Assembly: GCA_008828725.1 (NCBI GenBank)
Contig: MEHQ01001493.1
Location: forward strand, 541,982-605,981
Reading direction: 5' to 3'
Source of the DNA: Saccharina japonica
Lineage: Eukaryota > Sar > Phaeophyceae > Laminariales > Laminariaceae
DNA: 64,000 bases
Part shown: positions 21,598 to 33,008 of the stretch, piece after piece
How positions within the stretch are numbered: the first letter of the stretch is position 1
Layout of the letters: every line of letters begins with the position of its first letter
Notes under the pieces: model-generated
What the model saw: the letters and a program-made list of their open reading frames with translations, nothing else
What the model was told of the DNA's origin: nothing
Databases searched by the model: none
Made by a program: the position numbers and the translations under genes

Positions 21598-22011
21598 ATG
21601 TACGAGTGGCGGGGGTTTCTGGAGGAGCATGGAGTAGGAGACGAAGAGGACGGCGTTGGGACGGGCGAGGGGCAGAAGCCTCAGCCGTTGCCACCGCCGC
21701 TGCCGCCACCGCCGCACCTGCCGCCGCCTCCGCCACCGCCCGCGGAAAGCATGCTTGCAGACCTCGAGGCGGAGCAGCACGCCCTGGTAGTGGCGAGCTG
21801 TTTGGTATTGGCGCACCGAGCCCTGATATCATACGAGGAACGGAAGGAGGAGAAAGAGGTGGAACAAGAAGAGGAGAAGGGGAAGACGCGGATATGCAGC
21901 AGTAGCAGCAGCAGCAGGGGAGCAAGTAGGGGCGGGGCGGCGGCAAGCAACACGACCTACAGCAAGGTTGTGTGTGGACCAGCATGGAAGCTGGACCGCG
22001 ATGGCGCCTAG
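21598..22011 (+). CDS. Proline-rich, acidic ORF of unknown function
   Basis: A 137-codon ORF with a PPPLPPPPHLPPPPPPP stretch, a helix ('SMLADLEAEQHALVVASCLV'), a Glu/Lys-rich segment and a serine run. It follows the polyQ coiled-coil ORF and the 216-bp repeats on the same strand and could be a 3' exon of the same gene. No family is recognised and it may be non-coding. Confidence 0.3.
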   Translation: MYEWRGFLEEHGVGDEEDGVGTGEGQKPQPLPPPLPPPPHLPPPPPPPAESMLADLEAEQHALVVASCLVLAHRALISYEERKEEKEVEQEEEKGKTRICSSSSSSRGASRGGAAASNTTYSKVVCGPAWKLDRDGA

Positions 22012-24101
22012 ATGGTGGCCTCGTGCCTCCGTTCTCCGTTTGTGCTGCTTTATTGATTTCTTGCGGAAGGATCGATTTGAAGGCTTTTCTTGTTGCTTTT
22101 GATGGTGTTTTTTTGTACGTGCGATGCTGCCACTACTACTGTTCAGGTAGCAGGTGCGTCGTAGGAGTAGGCTTGTTGACCACCTACTACTATACTGAAT
22201 ACGAGAGTAGTTTGTTCTGCTCTCTTGCGTTTTTGACGCGGGATTGTAGACTACGTACTTGACTTGGGGCTTGGGGAGGATGATATATGTTGCACGCATG
22301 ATAGGATTGAGTACGCACGTGACGAGCACTTGACGAGCCGACATTATTATGTTTCGGTTGTGTGCTTTGCTTCGAACGCTGTGCTACCATTCTGCCCGTA
22401 TTAACCTTGTCAGATAGCAATCAGTATACGTATGATAAAAGCCAACATGCAGCTATTCTGCTGTAACTTTTACTTGGGCCTGTAATCAACAGGGGAAGGT
22501 ACTTGGAACATGCTCATATGGTTGTTTTGTCTGTCTGCGATGTTTTTGCTTTTTGTACGAGAAGTACTATTATACTGCTGTGAGTATACCAGGTATAAGC
22601 GTGGTGCCTTTTGCGGTTTATGGCCGTATGGGCGTATACCTAAATACGTATCCTGGTACCAGAGAAGAGCAGTAGTAGTATTAATAGCAGATAATTGCAA
22701 GTGGACTCGTACTTGTTTTTAGCCGGAAAAATGCCGCAGCAATAGAGATAAATGTGCCCCCCCTCTCCCTCCCTCCTTCCCTCTCTCCCTCTGTACCCCA
22801 AAGATTTGGGTTGGCACGTAGAGATTGGTGACAGTTGGTTGACGAGTAGTAGGATAGGGGAGTGGCAGAAAATCAAATACTACTGTGCTACTTATCCTAT
22901 GTATGTACCTGATGTAAACGGTAGTGCTCTGTGTGCGGGCAGTTTTGTGCCCATGCATACATATAAGACCCTTCGTTATACCAGGTATACAGGCACTACC
23001 AGGTACAAATCAACGTACTACTGCTCAGATAAGGTTATCATGGTTGGTACGATGTTGGAATCTCCTGGGCGTTGTGATATGATATGAATATGCGATGGAA
23101 TGGAGTATTGATACAGAGTGAAAACATTTTTTGGGCGATCCAGATTGACTGCTGTATGTGTGCTCTTTCGCCCTCCCTTCCTCCCTCCGTAGCGAATCAG
23201 TTATGGGTACGAGATGGTTCTGAAAAATTATTTATATAGCACGCATGCTACGTATACTTAAAGCAGGAGGAGTATAACCGGGGTAGGTGGTTTAACCACG
23301 TAATTATATAGCAGTTACTGTGCTCTTTGTTGGCGATATGAAATATGTACTTGCACCTGTCTGATAACGGCATTCGAATCTTGATGAATACATGAATGGG
23401 TTTTGTCTTCCCGCGCACTGCTATTGGTTGGTTAAAATCCTGTTCTTGAGTCATTGTTCGGTGATAAAATAATACACTTCAGAACTTGTCATGCACCCGG
23501 TTTCTCGCCCTGTCATGAATTAACGTTCCTTGTGTGGAAAATCGCTCGAAGGTTCTTGATTATACCAGCAGCTCGTGGCAAGGGAAGATCATGTTGCCCC
23601 GATGATAAGTTGGCACAAATAACTACTGCTGTAAGCTTGAAACCATGGCACGCGGTCGGATATATTATGTTTGCGTATGAAAGGGGGATGGTGAGATTAC
23701 ATATTGACAAGGCTAGTAGGACGTTGCCTGGAAGATTCCCGAGGTGTTACATGAATAGCATTGTGTTGCTCACTTCGTGGAGATTGACTTCAAATAACTG
23801 AGACTTCATTTTGGCACTTCTTAATGGATACGCCCTTTGGTATGCACGTAATACATTGATTGATTGACTGACTGATTGGACGAGGATTTGAGAATGGAGA
23901 ATTTTGATTGAGTTTATGATTGTGCTTGTGGGGTTAAGTTGGGTTGTGTTTTTTATTTGATGGTTTGCGGGTATCGAAAGTCCTGCCTGAATACATTGTA
24001 TGAGATTGAGATTTGTATTGAGGATTCTCCAGTTTTTGAGATTCTTGCAACGTGCAGTGGTTCTGAAGTTAGCACCAGGGCGTAAAATAGGCGTCAGGCT
24101 C
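22012..24101. other. Long non-coding stretch
   Basis: Nothing beyond simple sequence is supported: a CCCTCTCCCTCCCT tract (about 22756-22795) and scattered TACCAGGTA words. A 115-codon ORF at 23454-23801 shows no domain I recognise. Confidence 0.45.
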
Positions 24102-24780
24102 GTGGTGAAATCACCGCACCACGAGGTGGAGGCCGTGGTGCGGGCCCGCACCACATCGCCGAAGGCGATGTGCGGCTCCCCGCAAGGGCCCCCGGAGGGC
24201 CCCGGGCCGCCGGATGCCGCTTATTTTTACCATATATGCGTCAATATACTCAAAATGTGCGTCTAACCCGCTCGGTGTATCCTCTTGTATACGTGGTGCC
24301 GGCTGCCTTAGAATGTTCTGCATTTCGCGAAGACAAGAAACAAGGACAAAATTACGGTCGAAAAGCATCAGGCATATCGTCAGCAGATGTGAGGTGCTTG
24401 AAAGGGCGCCACATGCCACAGTGTCCCTGGCCTGGTTTGCCTGGAACGTCCTCAGGCATAGGAAAACGGCAACAGTTTCAATCGAATTCTCAAAAAAAGT
24501 AAAAGTACTCTATGCCAAAAGAGGAAACAAGACCCAAACAAAGCATCTGAGTCGAAATTAAGACAAAACAAACCCAAACATTTTTTCGCCTGCGGCGAAA
24601 CAGACCCAAAATATTTTTTTCGCCTGCGGCGAAAAAGGACCCGCACATGTTTTTTCGCCTCCGGCGAAACAAGGTGCGGCACAAGAAAAGCGTGGTGCGG
24701 CAAGCCGCACCATGCCTTCGGCACGTGGTGAAAAAACGAGATTTGCGAGAAAAAGGTGCGGCAGCGCAACATTTCACCAC
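24102..24780. mobile_element. Hairpin-studded inverted-repeat element, 679 bp
   Basis: The ends are inverted (GTGGTGAAAT / ATTTCACCAC), each followed inward by a CCGCACC block. Inside are at least seven perfect or near-perfect short hairpins: GTGGTGCGGGCCCGCACCAC (24135-24154), CATCGCC-GAA-GGCGATG (24154-24170), three TTTCGCC(T)(G/C)CGGCGAAA (about 24576-24670), GTGCGGC-AA-GCCGCAC (about 24693-24708) and TGCCTTCGGCA. No target duplication was seen. A ~115-codon ORF (24214-24561) inside has no recognised family. Confidence 0.65.
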
Positions 24781-25069
24781 ATATACTTGTATCGACCTAC
24801 GAGTTGACACCGAGCTGATGGCGGTCTGATTATCGAGGCCATATGTCCCTAGTTTCGGCAGCGGAGTGTCTTGGAAGACTGTTGAAGTTTGAGCCAGTAT
24901 GGTTTAAATTTTGGTATTTGAATTTGAATTAATTTGCTTGAGGTTTTGGGATATTGTGGTCCACTTTCGGTACGTGAATTTGGAATGTGTGATATTGATT
25001 CGGGATGATTTGTGGTTTTCGAGACAGCTATGAGGTGTGACCATGCTATGATATTGTGATGCTTTATTG

Positions 25070-25225
25070 CCATTGTGTTAGTATCGCAATCGAATGAGTA
25101 ACATTCGCGTTGCTAGTCTCCGGTCTTACTAAAATATATTGTGTTGAGAAAGGGCCATATAGTATCGAGCAAGTTTTGTCCAGTGTTAGTATCGCAATCG
25201 AATGAGTATCATTCGCGTTGCTACA
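25070..25225 (+). repeat. Spaced direct repeat of ~42 bp
   Basis: 'AGTATCGCAATCGAATGAGT' then (A/T)CATTCGCGTTGCTA occurs at about 25079-25117 and 25186-25224, 107 bp apart. Each copy is also an imperfect hairpin (GCAATCGAATG / CATTCGCGTTGC). The flanks (24781-25069, 25226-25334) have no supported gene. Confidence 0.8.
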
Positions 25226-25334
25226 GTATACAGTAGACAGTAGTCCCCAGTCCTGAAAAAAAGTTGCAAGTCTTTGTCCGGCGTTTTTCCCGCGGGCTCA
25301 GGGGTAGTTCCTCGTTGTCTTCAATGTTGCACAG

Positions 25335-25635
25335 ATGCTCCGAGTACCTTGGAGTAAAGTAAGGAGTATTATTGGAGATAAAATACTTCAGGTACTTCGT
25401 GTACTCACAAAGTCTTTCGGGGTTCAATACTCCGAGATATACTGCTCGCAATCGGAGTATTTCGGGTATCAACACTCTCGATATACTGCTTGTACTCGGA
25501 GTATTTCGGGGTCCGATACTGCGGGTACTCCTTTTACTCCAAGTATTTGAGGCTTCAGTACTGCTCATACTCCAAGTTCTCCGAGTTTTCAGGCCGCCAG
25601 TACTCTCATAGAACGATATACTCGGGGTACGAAAT
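25335..25635 (+). repeat. Third palindrome-array copy, partial
   Basis: It matches 12730-13030 of the left foldback arm in block order ('CAGATGCTCCGAGTACCTTG', 'AAGTAAGGAGTATT', 'CTGCTCATACTCCAAGT'). It is cut by the element at 25636-26305 and resumes for ~25 bp after it (GCACTCGATACTCGGAGTAT). It is a solitary fragment, so the array family is dispersed beyond the foldback. Confidence 0.85.
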
Positions 25636-26305
25636 TAGAGATGGCTCCCGGATTCAAAAATTGGAACCGGGACCAGTGCCGCCTTCGGTGGGATTTGACC
25701 AGTACCACCGTCCCGGGTACCCGCGGTACTGGGTATCCCGGGTACCCGGAGTTACGTGTACATTTTTCTCCACTCTTGTGTTTGAGCGGCGTGAACGGTC
25801 CTCAGGCGGGGTGGTGAGGCGTGGTGAGGCGGAAGGTGGGAGGACAAGCCTTCATGTCGTCTCTCTCGATAAATAAAAATGCGAAAGAACCCGGGTACCC
25901 TGGTACCCGGAAACCCGGGTACCCGGGATACTCAGTACCGCCGGTAATAAAAATGAAAACCGGACGGTACCGGTACCGACGGTTCCGGGTACCCGCCTCC
26001 GGGTACCCGGTTCCCTCGAAGCCGGGAGCCATCTCTATTCCGCTGGTAGCTGGTAGGGGTCTGGTGTGTGTATGGCGCGTTGTGTGAAGGTAGGTAGGGA
26101 TTGCTGTGCGTTGTGCGCTGTGCGCTGTCTATCGGGGGCTTCGTGGAGCGTAACTAATAACGGGTACCCGGGTACCCGGGAACCCGGGTACCCGGTATAC
26201 CCAGTACCGCGGGTAATGAAAATGGAACCGGGACGGTACCGGTACCGACGGTTCTGTGTACCCGCCTCCGGGTACCCGATTCCCACGAATCCGGGAGCCA
26301 TCTCT
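25636..26305. mobile_element. Non-autonomous Mutator-type element, 670 bp, 9-bp target duplication
   Basis: The ends are perfect 18-bp inverted repeats, GAGATGGCTCCCGGATTC. The flanks carry a 9-bp direct repeat, GTACGAAAT (25627-25635 and 26306-26314), which restores the interrupted palindrome array. Nine-base duplications are typical of Mutator-like (MULE) insertion. The interior is packed with GGTACC, CCCGGGTACCC and CGGTACCGGTACCG palindromes. The right half is present twice (about 25885-26035 and 26156-26304), separated by ~120 bp. No transposase is encoded. Confidence 0.8.
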
Positions 26306-27215
26306 GTACGAAATGCACTCGATACTCGGAGTATACTGCACAATCGGACTGCATAGGACGGTGCTTTCGTTTTTGAGATCGAAAAATACAAAGTATGTTC
26401 GCAGTCGTTGGTGTTGATTGAACGCGCTGAGGTTGGTCGGTAAACAAGAATCTAGATGCGGGAGTTGGCGAGGATCCAACTCGCGAGTACCACTAGGTCC
26501 GAAAAAGGATCGCTCGCCCCGGTAATGAGGGCCTACGGAGACACGAGCCACGGCAGATGGGGGCCGCTCGCGATGGGAATTAGGCACCACTGCCTTCACG
26601 AGCTAGAGCCCGGCGTTGGGGTACACCACTTCCCTCAGGCTCCTGCTGCTGCTGCTGCTACTGCTGCTGCTGTTGTTGGTGTTGACCATGGTCGAACTAT
26701 AAACGATGAGAAGTCCAAGGAACAATGGCACAAACACTGCGAACGGCAAATGCATACCGATACAGAGTCACCGTTGATGTTGCGAGCTCGCGAGGCGTGG
26801 TGGTGGGGCGTGGCATGTACTCATACACGTGGTGGTGAGGCGTCGTGGCTTGCTTTCATGACATGATCCGCAAAATCTCAACCCATCAGGATCCCCCCCC
26901 GCACCCCTGTTCAAACAATATTAATCATAGATGTGGAGCTCCCAGAGGTCGGTCATTTTTGAGCAGGGTCTGCTGTAGGGGTTGAGGGAGGGGCCGAGGG
27001 CTGACGAACCGCTGTTGGTGTTCGCATGTTCTTAGGCACGGGTCTAGGACTTAGACAGGCTTACACTCAGTGCCTATGCATGTTCAATTATGTACGAGCT
27101 ACCTCGAGATATCACTGGAGCGGTGCACACGCCGATTCGATCGGAGGCTGCAAGCGTGCGTGCTTGCTCATGTGCTCAGCGTGCGTACTGCTGCGCTCGG
27201 CGTGTCGCACATACC
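26280..27215. repeat. Segmental duplication A, copy 1
   Basis: Nearly identical to 33587-34548, from TTCCCACGAATCCGGGAGCC through a CTG tract ('GCTGCTGCTGCTACTGCTG') to CGTGTCGCACAT. Similarity ends abruptly near 27215. Overlapping ORFs such as 26456-26866 are not convincing genes. The copy starts inside the Mutator-type element. Confidence 0.85.
26339..26394 (-). repeat. Fragment related to the 56.5-kb Harbinger-type element
   Basis: The reverse complement of this segment (TTTGTATTTTTCGATCTC ... GCACCGTCCTATGCAGTCC) occurs just inside the left end of the element at 56515-57307, and again in the duplicated copy at 33649-33704. Confidence 0.8.
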
Positions 27216-27703
27216 CATCCTCTGATGCCGATACTCGGCCGGGACCCATGGTGCGTGCTTGGCTGTCGAGGCGTGCAAAAACTGTCGCGACGCCGCTGCT
27301 GTACGCCCAGAACGAGCTTTGAGGGTCGAGGGGACAAGGGGGTACCCGTGGTGTGATTTGAGGGGGTCACTTTTCTGTCACGCGGATTAACTTGAAAACT
27401 GGGGCAACTTTTGTCACGCCTATTATCTTGAAAATCGGGAACACTTTTGGGATTATGCTTGCTGAGTCTCCGGTCCAGCTGGACCGGAGAATTACCTGTT
27501 ACCATTTTGCAGGGGAGGATATTAAAGTTGATGGGCGCTGTAAAACCCTGTTCGGTATGCATAACTGGCGATGTTGGTGTCGCACAGTAATCGGGATTGC
27601 AAAGCACGGGAGAAATTGATTGTGCCTGTGTACTCGATACAGCAGGTAAATGACGGTTACATATATTCAGGGAAGTGTTCATATTGCAAAGCAGGGAGAA
27701 TAT
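27216..27703. other. Non-coding stretch with a short tandem copy
   Basis: A ~90-bp local duplication begins near 27617 (TACTCGATACAGCAGGTAAA) and again at 27704. No gene is supported. Confidence 0.5.
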
Positions 27704-27980
27704 TGATTGTGCTTGTACTCGATACAGCAGGTACGATGACGGTTACATATATTAGGGAGTTCATATACGTGATGAGGCTTTCTCCATCTGTGTGGTCTCG
27801 TGCTTGCTGGGTTCTTGCCTGCTTACTTCGCTTCCGACTCCGCTTCGAGGTCCCCCTTCGATGTCCTACGTATAATATATCAACTACGTGGTTTATGTCT
27901 ACATGAAGAGCGCTCCAGCACCTTGACTCTGTCTGCCTGTGTAAGGGCCCGTCATGCGCCCGAGGTTGTGTCAACAACGT
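27704..27980 (+). repeat. Dispersed repeat, second copy
   Basis: It matches 20045-20325 from 'GATTGTGCTTGTACTCGATA' to GCCCGAGGTTGTGTCAAC. It ends ~120 bp before the LTR element at 28102. Confidence 0.8.
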
Positions 27981-28101
27981 CCGCCGATTGACCTCGGGAT
28001 TTTTGGTATCGATTTTTATGAGCCAAGGGCATCACATACACGCTTCGCCAGTTTGTGTCGTAGTCTGGTAGATCTCTTTCTTCTGGAGCTGTGAAAGTGT
28101 A

Positions 28102-28516
28102 TGTTTGTGAACGCTGCTGTCAAACGTGCTCTGTGTAGCCACGTGCCTATACCGTGGGTCGTCAAGGAGGAGTAGTAGATAATATACACTCGTACCACCA
28201 CGTTACCAAATACACACACACAAGTAGAGCCAGTACCTGTCGTCAAAGGCCCATCATGAACACCACACAGGAGTGAGCCGTACCTTTCTGTCACGCTCCA
28301 CCCTCACATGCATACGGGCAGTATCTTATCATCAAAGCCCGGGTCGCATCATCATTGTATCGCAGACTGCTCCCAGGAGGGAGACAGCAACCCACGCGAG
28401 GCATCATCTCAGATCATAATGCCTCGCCATACCATATAAACCCCAATCTCCGTAGACCAGTATGAAACCGCCACATATCGGGAAACCAGTATCGAGCAAC
28501 CGCATACCACAAAACA
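28102..28516 (-). repeat. LTR (3' end of the element), copy 1
   Basis: Direct repeat of 32559-32972. Being next to the polypurine tract, it is the 3' LTR on the minus strand. It contains 'GAGTGAGCCGTACCTTTCTG' and 'CGAGGCATCATCTCAGATCA' (plus-strand reading). Confidence 0.85.
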
Positions 28517-28554
28517 GCCCCCCTATTCGGTGCGCGATACGATAGGTCCCGAAT

Positions 28555-28720
28555 AACCTATCACCAATTACCAGGTAAAACGGCAAGTCCCAAATTATAT
28601 TATAAATCATCGCCAAGGTAAAACGGCAACCCCAATTTCCATCCTTCATCATTGCCAAGGTAAAACGGCAACCCCAAATTCCATCCTCAAGAATAGCCAA
28701 CGTAAAACGGCAATCCCGAT
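28555..28720 (-). repeat. Short tandem repeat in the LTR element
   Basis: About five diverged units of ~36-45 bp built on (A/T)TGCCAA(G/C)GTAAAACGGCAA followed by CCCAAATTCCATCC. The same block occurs at 36545-36700 in copy 2. It lies near the polypurine tract and is non-coding. Confidence 0.75.
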
Positions 28721-30855
28721 GCCAAATCTCTCAATCTCGATTCCAGTATATATCTNCTAAACTATAGCGAGACAGTAACTACGGGAAGGGGAAAATCCAA
28801 CAAACGTGAGTATGCTGGTAAAACCTTCAAAAAGAAAATCAATAACACCGTCTTCGCATAAATACCGTACCGCCCGATAACATCGACCCCCTGCTGTGTA
28901 CTCTGTAAGAGCACAACAACAGAACATCTCTGATATAGAACACCTCAAATCAAATCATAGCAGCCCCCCTGCTTGAAACTCCCCTCGGAAGTATACAAGA
29001 AGACAACAATCCGCATATGAATCCAAAAGTACTATAGGTACCAGTAATTGGTTCCCCTGTACGCTGTGCGCAGTTAACCAATAGCCAAAGCGTACGGCAC
29101 GATTCATCAAGACCATCGGCATACTCTATTGGCGTATTAACCTTATTCAACGTATGGGTACCTCCCAACACTTTCTCCATTTCCTTAAGAACCCCTGAAG
29201 TTGCACGTTAATTCTTCAAGTACTTCCAAAAACATCCCATGCACATCGAAAACCCCTACTATTATCCCCCAAAACCAAATGCCCCAAAACCCCCGGAAAA
29301 ACAAACAAACAAACGAACCAGTGGATGAAATCACAACAAGTTCATCACAGAGTCACGGTCAAGCGAAACGTCTCAGCATGCAACGGTTTGATGAGAAAGT
29401 CGGCATGCTGCTCTGCCGACCGTACGTGTTAATCTTAAACTATCCGTTAGACACATGCTCTAGACATCTATGTCCTATAATCAAACCATACACAGACACC
29501 AGCGCGCATAACTGCTCCACCAGAGACAGACGTCCGGTCAGTAGCCTTGCGTGCATCCGCATCCACGTATGATAAGACCCCAACTGGACTCGACTATCTG
29601 CGATGGAAAGTCTTCGTCGTGTTACCGAGTACAACTACTATCTCCCCCCTGCTCGGAAGACGACAAAACATCCATCGCATGGTTAATAGTAAAATCCTGC
29701 GACATCAGTGTGACTCAAAAACCCCTCAATCATAAAATCAAAACCAAACTTAAGTCCAAACCCACAAACCAGAAACATCAGCGATCTATATCAAATAAGC
29801 GCCGCAGACAACGAAACAAACAGAACGTCGTTGTCGTTGTATGCATTCACTCACGTACAAGACTGCTCGGTCCCTCGTTATAATTCAACTATCCTCCTAC
29901 CAAAACAAGCATTTAGGTCCTCGATATACCAGGTAAAGCATCGTCTTTCAATCATACCCCAGGTCCTGATAAATGGACTGCCATAACCGAGATACGTGAC
30001 AATGTACAGCGTTGATGCTGTTATTTTATAGTATTCTGACATCGTACTTCAGAGGTCGTAGTACGCAATTCAGAATGCCAAATATCAGATACCAGTATAA
30101 CAGGTGCATATACTCTACTCGTATATCCAATGCAAACATATTACAATCCAAGCGTCATATATATTTCGTCTCGTCAATTCCTACTGTAACAAACGATCCA
30201 AAAACATTTTATCTACTGTAGGCCATTGCTACTAAACTACCCCAACCCCACGCGCTCAACCCCCGTCTCCTGCTCCCTACCCCACGGACTCGACGCTTGT
30301 CTTCCCGCCGCGGCTCAACGTCACCGCGGCATGGACTACATCTAATAAATCCGCAGGGTTAGGGTGCATTTTGACTCGTTGAGCAAAGGGTGCATCGGGT
30401 GGTTACTTTCAGCGCCAGGTACCAAGTCAATTCGTTAGATAACGAAACACATCATTATGCACTATGTCTGTGGGTAGAATCATGCCATCAAACCCCCCCT
30501 CGTGATTCTTCCCAGTACAACAGTAGTGACAAAAACATTCCGTGTGCAAGGGCTTGGTGAGGAAATCAGCATTGATTTTCACACATCAATATCATGTACC
30601 AGGTACTGCTGTAGAACCAAGCATAAATCAGCAGTAATTCTTCAACACGGAGCAAAATTAGCAGTAATTTCCCCACATTGTATATAATGCGCTGTAAAAT
30701 CAAGTCATTTTCCAGCATATTAATATCAGGCATTGCAGAATCAAGTCCTAACATGGCATCACAACCCCTCCCCGTGATTCCAACAGCAAGACACACAAAA
30801 TATAGCGGTGGTGCATCATACCCGTAGGATGCAATCACACAACTATAGCCCTCGC

Positions 30856-32470
30856 TCACACATACCAGCCGATTGTTAACTTACCTGGATCAAACGGGAA
30901 CGTTCGCTCTCCTACCCAGTTCCCATTCAACCACACACATAGCTGCGATCCACCATACCAGGGGTACAAGCTCACCACAACTACAGCAGTCCTGCTCAAA
31001 TATGCCGGCCAAGACACAGAGAAGCACAAAAACAAAATAACAGACCAAGNAAATCCANTCCACTGAATCCACCAACAAGAAAGTTGGCCAGACTGGAAAA
31101 TATAACATGCCTGCTTCCCTGGATCAAATGGAAAAGATTGCGCCCCGCTGCCGCAGATGCTGATGCTGCTGCTCCCCTCTTCCACGAGCTCCACCTCTGG
31201 CCGTCCGCCGTCAACCCCCCCCCCAAGCCCATCCCGTTCCTCTGGTTTCCCTGGGTCGAAGGGGTACGAGCCACTCTGGCCCAAACCAATCTGCGGCACT
31301 CCGCCACCCACACCGTCCCCACCGAGCTCCACCTCAGGCAAAGCAACACAAAGCTCCACCTCAGGCAAAGCAACACAAAGCTCCACCACCTTAGCCTGAG
31401 CACCACCAAGCCCCACCACCTTAGGCCCAGCCACTCCAAGTTCCACCACCGCAGCCTCAGAACCACCAAGCCCCACCACCTTAGGCCCAGCCACTCCAAG
31501 TTCCACCACCGCAGCCTCAAAACCGAGCTCCTCCTCCTCAGCCTCGGGCTGCTGCTGTACGGCATCAGCGAGCTTCCCCACCTCAGGCTCAGGCTGCTGC
31601 TGTACAGACGCCGCTACCGGCGCACGCGTACCACCGAGCTCGTGCGCCTCGGACGCAGTCACACCAAGCTCGTCGAAGCTCCGGTACGGAACACCAATTC
31701 CTCCAGCTCGTCGCTTGGCGGACTGCAACTTCTCCCACCAGGCTTGCTTCTGCAGGAAGGTACGCGGTCGAGGTCCATGATACATGTTCCACAGCTCCTC
31801 GCGCGCAGCCGCTCTACGGGCATCCCTTTCCTTGTTGACGACACCCAGCTCCAACATCAGGTCCATCATCATCTGCTTCCGAAGCAGCTCGCTCTCCCCT
31901 GGCATAGCACTACCCGTCCTAGTCGTCGACCTCCGCACTACTGCCGGCTCCTCCTGCGGCTGCTGGAGCGCGGCAGTTCCAGCCTGCGGCACGTAGCTGT
32001 AGTTCGGCGCGTAGACGATAGTGGGCTGGGCAGTGCACCGCCTGGCCATGTGACCATATACCAAAAACCCATCGCACACGCTGTTTGGGGCAAAGAAAAT
32101 CGCGGCCATATGCCCTCGAGCACCACAACGCTCGCACATGTAGAACCCGCCCATAGACGCTCCTGGGGGCGGGGGGGACTCCGGCTGGTACCACCCATGT
32201 CCGGTGATACGTTCAAAACCAGTGTCCCCTGGGTTCTGCTGCTGATGACGCTGATGCTGCGGCTGAGGTGGGTGCTGCTGCTGCTAACTGTGACCTCCAC
32301 CCCAGCGCCGCTGCTGTTGCCGCTGATGCGGCCAGGTGCCTCCATACTGCTGCTGCTGCTGCGAAGTGCCTCGATACTGCCGCTGCTGCTACTGCTGCTG
32401 TTGTGGCCCTGCGCCTTTACACTGCCGCTGCTGCTGCTGCTGCCCGGCGCCCTCAAAATAAAAGACCATG
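30856..32470 (-). CDS. Gag-like coding region of the LTR element, copy 1
   Basis: On the minus strand a polyQ leader encoded by CAG repeats (about 32220-32460) leads into a zinc-knuckle region starting 'CERCGARGH'. A charged helical segment follows ('LLRKQMMMDLMLELGVVNKE'), then a Trp-bearing segment ('EELWNMYHGPRPRTFLQKQ'). Degenerate repeats of VVELGVAGPKVVGLGG come next, and a hydrophobic stretch ends it. Zinc knuckles in Gag bind element RNA. A central capsid-like domain was not recognised. It is part of a fossil element, so defects are not detailed. Confidence 0.65.
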
Positions 32471-32558
32471 TCCATAGTCAGTCCCCCCCTTATACCACCC
32501 CCCTCTAACACAGTATAGCACTCCAGCGGCCTCCGGGCCCGAAGCACGACGATAATCG

Positions 32559-32972
32559 TGTTTGTGAACGCTGCTGTCAAACGTGATCTGTGTAGCCACG
32601 TGCCTATATCGTGGGTCGTCAAGGAGAAGGTGGTAGATAATATACACTCGTACCACCACGTTACCAAATGTACGCACACAAGTAGAGCCAGTACCTGTCG
32701 TCAAAGGCCCATCATGAACACCACACAGGAGTGAGCCGTACCTTTCTGTCACGCTCCACCCTCACATGTATACGGGCAGTATCTTATCATCAAAGCCCGG
32801 GTCGCATCATCGTTATCGCAGACTGCTCCCAGGAGGGAGACAGCAACCCACGCGAGGCATCATCTCAGATCATAATGCCTCGCCACACCATATAAACCCC
32901 AATGTCCGTAGACCTCGTATGAAACCGCCACATATCGGGAAACCAGTATCGAGCAACCGCATACCACAAACA
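32559..32972 (-). repeat. LTR (5' end of the element), copy 1
   Basis: 414 bp, TGTTTGTG ... CACAAACA, nearly matching 28102-28516. No TGG-type primer-binding site was clear just inside, so priming is unresolved. Confidence 0.85.
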
Positions 32973-33008
32973 GTGACTGCTTATTCTAGGGTGATAATTG
33001 CTGCGTAT

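Larger units (their letters stand above)
28102..32972 (-). mobile_element. Gag-only LTR retrotransposon fossil, copy 1
   Basis: A 4.87-kb element bounded by ~415-bp long terminal repeats that begin TGTTTGTG and end CACAAACA. A G-rich polypurine tract (GGGGGG on the minus strand) lies just inside the left repeat, so the element runs on the minus strand. The flanks are GTGTA and GTGAC, a likely 5-bp target duplication with changes. Only a Gag-like coding region is present (30856-32470); the other ~2.3 kb hold no pol, so it is non-autonomous (LARD-like). The two LTRs are about 95% alike by eye, pointing to moderate age. It is broken in a few places. Confidence 0.8.

Noticed and set aside
23454-23801. 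115-codon ORF (MFGDKIIHFRTCH...)
   Set aside because: No domain, no splice signals and no repeat partner; it could be chance.
25075-25225. CRISPR array
   Set aside because: Only two repeats with one spacer, in a eukaryotic context; no cas genes.
26456-26866. 136-codon ORF in duplication A (also 33725-34195)
   Set aside because: Open in both copies, but the copies are nearly identical DNA, so openness says little; it contains a CTG tract and no recognisable domain.
31084-32508. Plus-strand ORF of 474 codons
   Set aside because: It is antisense to the Gag-like region of the LTR element, and its His/Ser/Leu-rich composition mirrors the opposite strand.
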